From Flavobacterium nitrogenifigens (GTDB lineage Bacteria > Bacteroidota > Bacteroidia > Flavobacteriales > Flavobacteriaceae), in assembly GCF_003254565.1 (NCBI RefSeq), contig NZ_QJRI01000181.1, positions 124,001-188,000 of the forward strand: a stretch of 64,000 nucleotides of DNA. Reading direction: 5' to 3'. Position 1 is the stretch's first letter; each line of letters starts with the position of its first letter. The translations under genes were made by a program, and so were the position numbers. The notes below the pieces were generated by a model. That model was given only the letters and a program-made list of their open reading frames with translations. It searched no databases and was not told where the DNA came from. Of this stretch, positions 18,119-26,200 are shown piece by piece.

Positions 18119-18239
18119 TAAACGTTCATTGAAATTGAAAATTAGTATTCAGTCATCAGTTTTTAGTCTTCAGTCTACTGATTACTTAGAACTGCAAACT
18201 GCCAGCTAGTTTTCACCGGGTTAATACCTGTTAAAAATA

Positions 18240-18340
18240 TTGTTTAATCCATCCTTACAATTCAGTTATGAGTTATGAGTGTTGAGTTATGAGTTGTAAA
18301 ACTTGAAACTTGAAACTTAAAACCTGAAACTAAAAGTCTG
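18240..18340. repeat. word-array repeat (GAGTTATGAGT, ACTTGAA)
   Basis: The stretch is made of back-to-back words: GAGTTATGAGT two to three times, then ACTTGAAACTTGAAACTT with variants. The same words recur near 48360-48500, 60600-60660 and 61660-61690. No coding sense is visible. Confidence 0.6.
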
Positions 18341-18356
18341 GATAAAAATTTACAGT

Positions 18357-19901
18357 GTGAATAAAGAATTAATCATTAGATCTAGTTCTGATGCAGTAGA
18401 TTTTGCCTTATTAAAAGATGGAAAACTAATTGAATTACACAAAGAAGAAGAAAAAAGCAACTTTCAGGTTGGTGATATTTTTATTGCCAAAATCAGAAAA
18501 CCAGTTGCTGGACTAAATGCTGCTTTTGTAAATGTAGGTTTCGAAAAAGATGCCTTTTTACATTATCACGATTTGGGTCCAAATCTAGCTTCTCAGCTGA
18601 AATTCATAAAACTTGTAAGCGCAGGTAAATTAAAAGATTTCTCCCTAAAAACCTTTCAGTTTGAAAAAGAGATTGACAAAGATGGCATCATTACTGATAT
18701 TTTAAGTGCCAATCAATCTGTCTTAGTTCAAGTAGTTAAAGAACCTATATCAACCAAAGGCCCAAGAATAAGTGCTGAGCTTTCATTGGCTGGAAGATTT
18801 ATCGTTCTAGTTCCTTTCTCTGATCGTGTTTCTATTTCTCAAAAAATAGAAGACAAAAAAGAAAAGGATCGTCTAAAAAAACTTGTTCTATCGATCAAAC
18901 CTAAAGGATTTGGTGTTATTGTTCGTACAGTAGCCGAAGGCAAAAACGTAGCCGAATTAGAAAAAGATTTGCAGAACCTGCTAGGCAGATGGTCTGCAAT
19001 GTGTAAAAAATTACCAACTGCTCATCATCCATCAAAAGTATTAGGAGAGCTTAACAGAGCTTCTTCGATATTAAGAGATGTATTCAACGATACCTTCAGT
19101 GGTATTCAAATAGATGATGAAGAGTTGTACCATCAAACGAAGGAATATCTGCAAGAAATTGCACCTTCAAAACAATCGATTGTTAAGTTTTATCAATCAA
19201 ATGACACCCCAATTTTCGAGAAATACAATATAGAGAGACAAATCAAGACTTCATTTGGCCGAACTGTTTCCATGAGCAAAGGTGCTTATCTTATTATAGA
19301 ACACACTGAAGCTCTTCACGTTATAGACGTAAACAGCGGAAACCGTTCTAATAAAGCGACCAACCAAGAAGACACAGCCATGGAAGTGAATATGATTGCC
19401 GCAGCAGAAATCGCAAGACAATTACGTCTGCGAGATATGGGCGGAATAATCGTAGTTGATTTTATCGATATGTCTAATCCTGAAAATAGGAAAGTTTTGT
19501 TCGACTTCTTGCGAGAAGAAATGAGCGACGATAAAGCAAAACATAAAATATTACCGCCAAGTAAATTTGGTTTGGTCCAAATTACAAGACAGCGCGTAAG
19601 ACCAGAAGTGAATATCAAAACCAGAGAGGAAGATCCTAACAAACATAATGGTGAAATTGAAGCTCCAATTTTAATCATTGATAAGATCACCGCTGATTTA
19701 GAAAGACTTTTAAAAACCCACAACAAGGTTGTACTTAACACACATCCGTTTGTGGCTGCATACCTCAGCAAAGGTTTTCCATCATTACGTTCAAAATGGT
19801 TTTTTGAACATAAGAAATGGGTGAAAATCATACCTCGTGACGCTTACACGTATTTAGAATACCATTTCTACGACAAAAAGGGAAATGTTATTACAGAATA
19901 A
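18357..19901 (+). CDS. rng: ribonuclease E/G family protein (RNase G type)
   Basis: A 514-residue RNase G-type endoribonuclease for rRNA/mRNA processing, starting at GTG. An S1 RNA-binding domain occupies about residues 35-115. Metal-binding aspartates lie in HVIDVNSGNRS and GGIIVVDFIDM, the DNase I-like catalytic core. The cysteines of the Zn-link (CPxCxGxG in E. coli RNase E/G) are absent: the matching segment reads VNIKTREEDPNKHNGEIEAP. Dimerisation must therefore differ. There is no long scaffold tail, unlike RNase E. A terminator follows directly. Confidence 0.92.
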   Translation: MNKELIIRSSSDAVDFALLKDGKLIELHKEEEKSNFQVGDIFIAKIRKPVAGLNAAFVNVGFEKDAFLHYHDLGPNLASQLKFIKLVSAGKLKDFSLKTFQFEKEIDKDGIITDILSANQSVLVQVVKEPISTKGPRISAELSLAGRFIVLVPFSDRVSISQKIEDKKEKDRLKKLVLSIKPKGFGVIVRTVAEGKNVAELEKDLQNLLGRWSAMCKKLPTAHHPSKVLGELNRASSILRDVFNDTFSGIQIDDEELYHQTKEYLQEIAPSKQSIVKFYQSNDTPIFEKYNIERQIKTSFGRTVSMSKGAYLIIEHTEALHVIDVNSGNRSNKATNQEDTAMEVNMIAAAEIARQLRLRDMGGIIVVDFIDMSNPENRKVLFDFLREEMSDDKAKHKILPPSKFGLVQITRQRVRPEVNIKTREEDPNKHNGEIEAPILIIDKITADLERLLKTHNKVVLNTHPFVAAYLSKGFPSLRSKWFFEHKKWVKIIPRDAYTYLEYHFYDKKGNVITE

Positions 19902-19910
19902 AAAACATCA

Positions 19911-19942
19911 AACCGCCTTTCGAAAGATTGGCGGTTTTTTTT
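19911..19942 (+). terminator. terminator after rng
   Basis: AACCGCC and GGCGGTT arms are followed by a run of eight T. Confidence 0.85.
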
Positions 19943-20002
19943 GTGCTAAACACCATTCAATCTTGCTATTTTTCCTACTTTTACAAACTAAATTATGCTA
20001 TA

Positions 20003-20791
20003 ATGCTTTTAAATATCTTTAAGCCAAATTTCAAAGTTTTATTTTACCTTTTTTTTGTTCTATTTCTATGTAATTCAAAAATGTCATCTCAAAATGATAC
20101 CATCTTTTTTGATAAAAACTGGAAAACAACTAGCAAAAAAACTGCCACATACTACAGAATTAAACCTTACAAAATAAAGACAAAAGATGCCACAGGTTAC
20201 AAGATAAAGAACACTGATTCTCTTTTTGTAATTAACGATTACTATTTAAGTAACAATAAAATCCAATTTAAGGGCTATTCGAAAGATTTTGACGCAAAAT
20301 ATCTTATAGGAAAAGCGGAATGGTTTAGCGAAAACGGAAATCTTGAGACAAGAGAATTTAACTATAGAGAAGAAAAAAATAAAGTATTTAAAGTTCCTGA
20401 ATTACCTATTTTTTACATTGATTATAAAATAGCCAATAAAAGTCTTCTGACAGGTGGTTTGGAGTTTTGCCTTAACTGTAAATCAGAAAATAAATTATTC
20501 TTAGGAACAGGTTTTGGAATTACAAATAGTTATAACGGAAATTATTATGGTCTTCCAGATATACATTTATCATATAGCAAAGAACTGCTATTTATAAAAA
20601 CAGGAAGTTCTCATAAAAATGCATACGCTATAGGCGGAGTTACTTTTTTAAATATATTTGATTTAGGTATTGGATATTCCTTTCCATACAATAATGAAAA
20701 AATACCTGTATATAAAGGCTTTACTGCTTCATTTACTTTACGTCTGACAAATAATGAAAAAGCTTATCAAAAGTTCAATATGATACAATAA
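20003..20791 (+). CDS. secreted protein of unknown function
   Basis: I do not recognise this 262-residue protein. It has a hydrophobic N-terminus (VLFYLFFVLFLCNSKMSSQ) typical of a signal peptide. The middle is rich in Lys, Tyr and short strands. The last ~120 residues (LLTGGLEFCLNCKSENKLFLGTGFG onward) alternate Gly/aromatic strands like a small outer-membrane barrel, ending GFTASFTLRLT. The frame is open from 19928, but that stretch starts with TTG and overlaps the rng terminator, so ATG 20003 is the likely start. It stands alone and converges on pbpC. Confidence 0.7.
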   Translation: MLLNIFKPNFKVLFYLFFVLFLCNSKMSSQNDTIFFDKNWKTTSKKTATYYRIKPYKIKTKDATGYKIKNTDSLFVINDYYLSNNKIQFKGYSKDFDAKYLIGKAEWFSENGNLETREFNYREEKNKVFKVPELPIFYIDYKIANKSLLTGGLEFCLNCKSENKLFLGTGFGITNSYNGNYYGLPDIHLSYSKELLFIKTGSSHKNAYAIGGVTFLNIFDLGIGYSFPYNNEKIPVYKGFTASFTLRLTNNEKAYQKFNMIQ

Positions 20792-20797
20792 ACTTAT

Positions 20798-23197
20798 TTA
20801 TCTCACAATTTCAATTTTCCTTCTAATTTCATTTCCAGAAGCATCTACAACTGTGATATAATGCACTCCTGTTGTCGGAGTAATTGGCAGTTCATGAAAA
20901 GTTTTTGTCGTAGCCTTATAAACATCATCAACATACCAAAACAATTCTTTATCCCTTTCAGAATAAGCTACTTTTAAAATTACGGGCTGCACATCGCTAT
21001 TAAAATCCTTTGTTAAGTAGATTTTACTGTTAGCTTTTGGATAAATAAAATCCATTGTCGTGGTTTGCGTTCCCTCACAACCTTCTTTAAATGGTGGTAA
21101 TGGCAAATATTCTATATGCTGGCTTTTGTAATACCACGCCATAACAGGAGGCAGTACAAACCAGTTTTTAGTCACAATATTATCTACACTTTCGCAACTG
21201 CTGTTTACCTGAAACTGCTCTGTTTTATCCAAATGAATGGTTCTGTGATAAGGACAAACTTTAGTCGATTTACCTTTTTTAGTAACCCATTGTTTGATTT
21301 TCGGACAGTTGTCTTTTGCCAAATAACCACTTAAACGGCAAACCTCAACTTCTGCTAAATCATTATATGGCGTATCAAACCATCTTTGTCTTGGCAGCAA
21401 ATTAAAAACATCAAATAAAATTGGCGCGGCACTGGTTACTCCTGTCAAAGTTGGCCTTCCTTCTCCAGTTGCATTTCCAACCCAAATTCCAACTACATAT
21501 CTTGAGTTTGTTCCAATAGCCCAAGCGTCACGATTTCCGAAACTGGTTCCCGTTTTCCATGCAATTTTAAGTGAACTGTCATAAAATTTCCAAGCTTCGT
21601 CTCCTTCGGGCCTATTTACCTCTTCCATTGCGTTGTAGGTCAACCAAATTGATCCTGCACCCAGAATATTCTTCTGATCGGTTTCGGAGCCAAAATCGGG
21701 CTTAAAATCGTTTTTATAGTTGAGTTCTGTAAACTCGTTGGTTCTATATTGCCCTTTATTTCTTGTGTAATAATTGACCGTAGATGAAAGATTCGCGTAC
21801 GTTCGGCATAAATCCCACAAATTACTTTCTGCTCCTCCTAAAATAAGCGATAAACCGTAATGATCGGGTGTTTTATTAATGTTCTTTAATTTAAACTTCT
21901 GTAATTCTTCATAAAATTTGTTTACAGTAAATTCCTGAAGCATCAAAACCGCAGGAATATTCAGCGAACGTGACAAAGCACGATGTGCGGGAACAGCTCC
22001 GTCAAAAGTTAAATTAAAGTTCTGAGGCGTATATCCTGAAATCTGTGTTGGAATATCGGCAACTAAAGTATTTGGAAGCAATTCACCATCGTCAAGCATT
22101 GCCCCATACAAAAGCGGTTTGAGAATACTTCCTGTACTTCTTGGCGCATCAATAATATCAACATCTTTTTGATGATCTGCATCTGCTGGAGAATTTCCAA
22201 CATAACTCATCACATTTCTATTCTGAACATCAATAACCAAAATAGCCAGATTATGCACTTCATTCTGCTTATACTGATTGTAATAATATCTCGCGATTTG
22301 ATTAACACGATTTTGAAGCGCATAATCAATTGTAGTTTTTACTCTTGTTCCTTCTTCATTTTTAGCCACTCTCTGCAATAAATGAGGTGCAATTTGAGGC
22401 AGATCGTACGGTTTTTGAGGTAATGGCTCTTCTACGGAAAGTTCATACGTCTGTTTGTCGATAATACCTTCTTGATGAAGTTTCAACAAAAGCCGATTTC
22501 GTTTGTTGAGTAATTTTATCTGATTTTTTCCTGGATAAATTAAACTTGGCGCATTGGGCAAAACAGCTAAAACTGCATTTTCAGCCCATGATAATTGATT
22601 AGACTGAACGCCAAAATAACGCCACGAAGCCATTTCCAATCCCACAACATTTCCTCCAAAAGGCGCATGTGCTGCATACATTTCGAGAATCTCGTTTTTA
22701 GAATATCCTAATTCTAATCTTGTAGCGAGAATAATTTCTATTATTTTTTCGAAATAGGTTCTGTTTTTTCCTTTTCGGGAAAGTCTGATTACTTGTTGCG
22801 TTAAAGTACTTCCGCCTCGAACAACTTTACCTGCTTTTCTGTTCTGTTTAAAAGCATTGATCATAGCGCCTGGATTGAAACCTGGATGTTTATAGAAATA
22901 TTCGTCTTCAAAATACACAATGCATTTCTTGAATTTATCAGGAACGCTGTCTTGCGCGGGAAAACGCCATTGTCCGTCACGGGCAATTTTAGCTCCGAGC
23001 AATTCTCCTTCTTTACTTTCTATTACGGTTGAATATGGTTCTTTGAATAAAGTTCGAGGTATCGAAAAATAGTAAATCAGCAAGAGCAGAAATGCAATTG
23101 CTGATTTTATTTTGTTTCTTTTTATCCAATTTAGAATGCGTTGGATAAACTCTTTTAGTTTATTTTTCAATATTATTTTTTTTCGCCACGAATTCAC
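20798..23197 (-). CDS. pbpC: penicillin-binding protein 1C
   Basis: A class A PBP that polymerises and may crosslink peptidoglycan. One membrane helix (residues ~33-47) is followed by a GT51 domain (CIVYFEDEYFYKHPGF and RGGSTLTQQVIRL) and a transpeptidase domain with SILKPLLYG (SxxK), SLN and AWKTGTSFGN. The C-terminal ~90 residues are the BiPBP_C domain of PBP1C. The ATG at 23197 lies inside a dispersed inverted repeat; a TTG at codon 10 (23170) may be the real start. It follows the alpha-2-macroglobulin gene directly, the classic pbpC pairing. Confidence 0.92.
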   Translation of the reverse strand: MNSWRKKIILKNKLKEFIQRILNWIKRNKIKSAIAFLLLLIYYFSIPRTLFKEPYSTVIESKEGELLGAKIARDGQWRFPAQDSVPDKFKKCIVYFEDEYFYKHPGFNPGAMINAFKQNRKAGKVVRGGSTLTQQVIRLSRKGKNRTYFEKIIEIILATRLELGYSKNEILEMYAAHAPFGGNVVGLEMASWRYFGVQSNQLSWAENAVLAVLPNAPSLIYPGKNQIKLLNKRNRLLLKLHQEGIIDKQTYELSVEEPLPQKPYDLPQIAPHLLQRVAKNEEGTRVKTTIDYALQNRVNQIARYYYNQYKQNEVHNLAILVIDVQNRNVMSYVGNSPADADHQKDVDIIDAPRSTGSILKPLLYGAMLDDGELLPNTLVADIPTQISGYTPQNFNLTFDGAVPAHRALSRSLNIPAVLMLQEFTVNKFYEELQKFKLKNINKTPDHYGLSLILGGAESNLWDLCRTYANLSSTVNYYTRNKGQYRTNEFTELNYKNDFKPDFGSETDQKNILGAGSIWLTYNAMEEVNRPEGDEAWKFYDSSLKIAWKTGTSFGNRDAWAIGTNSRYVVGIWVGNATGEGRPTLTGVTSAAPILFDVFNLLPRQRWFDTPYNDLAEVEVCRLSGYLAKDNCPKIKQWVTKKGKSTKVCPYHRTIHLDKTEQFQVNSSCESVDNIVTKNWFVLPPVMAWYYKSQHIEYLPLPPFKEGCEGTQTTTMDFIYPKANSKIYLTKDFNSDVQPVILKVAYSERDKELFWYVDDVYKATTKTFHELPITPTTGVHYITVVDASGNEIRRKIEIVR

Positions 23198-23236
23198 GAA
23201 TTTAAATTATAACAAATTAATTCGTGAATTCGTGGC
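23185..23236. repeat. inverted repeat at the pbpC start
   Basis: Arms GCCACGAATTCACGAATT (23185-23202) and AATTCGTGAATTCGTGGC (23219-23236) are perfect inverses, 16 bases apart. The left arm covers the annotated pbpC ATG. Confidence 0.8.
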
Positions 23237-23244
23237 TAACAATT

Positions 23245-26200
23245 TTACTTCACAACCTCAACCCAGAATCCTTTTGTTCTTGCCAAGAAAGTATTATCAT
23301 ACATGGCTTCGCATTGTAATCCAGGTAAATAATAGTTTCCTAAGTATGATGCGTTTAGCAGAATTCGGAAAACTTTGGTTTCTCTAGCCTTCATTCCGAA
23401 GTAGAAATTAGTCCTATCGTCACGAATGTCAATATAATCTGCGATGTTGTTTACGGCGTCTCCATAATCTGTGAAACGAGTATTTACAATTTCGAATCCA
23501 GAAGGCAGAATTTGAGACAATGCCACATTTTGAACACTTTCTCCTCTTTGGTTTTTAATCGTAACCTCAGCAACAAATTCAGTTCCCTGATTGATTCTTG
23601 AAACATTAATTACGCTTCCTTTTCTGTTTTTAAAGACAATAGAAGCCGTAACATCACTCTGAACAGCATTTTCTTGTCCGATAGGCAATATTCCTGTGTT
23701 CAATACACGAACATAAACCGTATTGGCTTTATTGTTTTTCAGTGTAATACTGTTTGTTCCAGAAGCAACAGACAAACTGCGATCAGCAACCGATTTACCT
23801 GTATTTATCGTCTCTCCTTTTCCGTTTTTACTAAACTGAATATTGATTCCTTTTGGACCATTGCTTACTGCAAATTTCGACATCGCATACAAGCAATAAG
23901 CTGTTGTCTGCGTACTCATCCATTGATTTGCTGACATTTCTTTGGCCAATTTTGTCGCTGTTACAAATGCTTTTTGTTTTTGATCTAATAAAAGCATCGT
24001 TTCCAAAGCCATTGCTCTGTTTCTTTCGCTTGAACCATAATAGTAATAGCTGTATCCGTCTGAACTTCCATCAATGCTTGTTCTCAAGAATAAACTTTGT
24101 CCCGCCGATTTTTGTCCAGCTAAAACATAAGCCGCTGCCAGACGAAGCATACTTTCGTTTGAAATACCTTTTGTTTCACGCAATCTGTTCATTGATGATA
24201 AATCGGCATTTCCTGCTAAAGCTAAAGTATATAAACGATACGCTTGAGCTAAATCATTTCCGTATTTAGGTTCAAAACGCCATTGTTTTGCTTCTTTCTG
24301 TTGGTATGACAACCATTTTGATTTGAAATTAATTGGCAGTACATATCCTTTTTTCTCTGCTTCAATTAAGAAATGTCCTGCATAAGAAGTTCCCCAATCA
24401 TCAGCAATTGCATTTCCTTGCCAGTAAGGCATTCCACCATTTGTTAACTGGAAATTACCCAATCTTGCAATTCCAGCTGCTATATTTTTCTGAATCAGAT
24501 CTTTACGTTTCGCATCAATATCGGCTACATCTCCTAAATACAATTGAGGGAAAACAGATGAAGTCGTTTGCTCCACACATCCATGCGGATATTGAATCAA
24601 GAATTGCAATCTTCCATTCAAATTCATTGACGGCATAGACGAAACTTCCAATCTTGCTTTATTACTTCCTGCAATTCCAAATGTTTTCCATGAGATTGTT
24701 TTAGTGCTATTTGGGGATAAAACAACATCAGTAAATGTACTTGTAACTGGATTCGGATTTGTCATGTCGATTTCAACATCATAAACTGATTTCTCGCTTC
24801 CAGATGTTGCAATTACCTGAACTTTTGCAATTCCTGTCGCAGAGCCAACTACTAAATTAAAATACGCCATTTTTTCATCAGGCTGTGCAAAATTTAGTCT
24901 TTGAACGGCACTTCCCATAACTTTCAATCCGTTACTTGTTTTAACCTGAATTGAAACATTTTTGATTTTGTTTTCAGTTGCAAAAACCGTTACAGGCAAT
25001 GTCACTTTTTCTGATGGCGAAATTTTTCTTGGTAACGAAGCCAATACCATCAGCGGACTCTTAACCTGTGTTGCTTTCTCAACACTCCCGTAAGCGCTTG
25101 TTTTTGCATCTCCCGCAACCACCATTGTTCTAACTGAACCAATGTATTTAGGGAGTTTTAATTCATGAGATTTTGTTTCTCCTTTTCCTAATTTAAATGG
25201 TCCATAGTATAATACAACTGGTTTAAAACGATTGGCTTTTTTAGCTTTTCCTCCGCCTAAATCCTGATCACCACCAATACTGAAAATCTGGTTTATTTTT
25301 CCGCCATAAGCACCTATTACATCATCGTAAACATCCCAAGTTTTTACACCTAAAGCTTCACGAACATAGAAACTATCCCATGCATTTGGTGTTTTAAAAC
25401 GAGTTAAATCCAAAAGTCCTTCATCTACAACCGCAATTGTATACGTCATTTCTTTACCTGATTTCTCGCCTACTTTAACCGTAAACGGCTGTTCTGGCCT
25501 TAAAACGTCTGGCATATTTAGAGTTGGCGCCAAAATGGTGTTTTTATCTACCACTTCGATCGGCACAATTCCGTACATACGAATTGGAGAATCGTTTTTC
25601 GTAGAAGCATGAGGCTGCAATAATGTAATATTAAAATACACATTTGGCGCCATAGCACCTGTAATCGGAACTTCAACTTTTGTTTCTCCGTTTTTAGTTT
25701 CAGCCCAAATAGTCTGCACAACTCTTGAACCGTTTTCGATAGAAATTAAAGCTCGTCCGCCTTCACTTGAAGGGAAAGAAATCTGCGCTTTTTCTCCAAC
25801 AGCATAGTTCTTCTTATCGGTAGAAAATACTAACATATTTGCTGTTGAGGCATCTCTATTGCGTGTTTTTCCAGACCAGATTGGCCAGTCTATATTTACA
25901 GTTAAAGAAGCAGCATGTCCGCTTTCACCGTCTTCAACACGAATTAAATAACGCCCCCATTCTTCGTCTGTCAAAGCAAATTGGAAACTTCCTTTTCCGC
26001 TTGAATCAGTATTGATTACAAATGTTTTGTATGAAGTCGTTGCATTCGACGAGTTATAATTTGATAAATTATCGCTTGATGAATCCCACCACCATCTCCA
26101 ATCTACTTTATAAACTCTCACTTCTAGATTACGAACTGATTTTGGTCTTCCGTTTTCATCAACCGTTACCACATCAAAACGATTGTTTGCTCTCGTTTCA

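Noticed and set aside
19928..20002. 25-codon upstream extension of the secreted protein gene
   Set aside because: It starts with TTG inside the rng terminator and lacks signal-peptide sense; ATG 20003 fits better.
20798..23197. pbpC as a broken gene because its ATG lies in a repeat
   Set aside because: All transglycosylase and transpeptidase motifs are intact, and a TTG start nine codons later is available.
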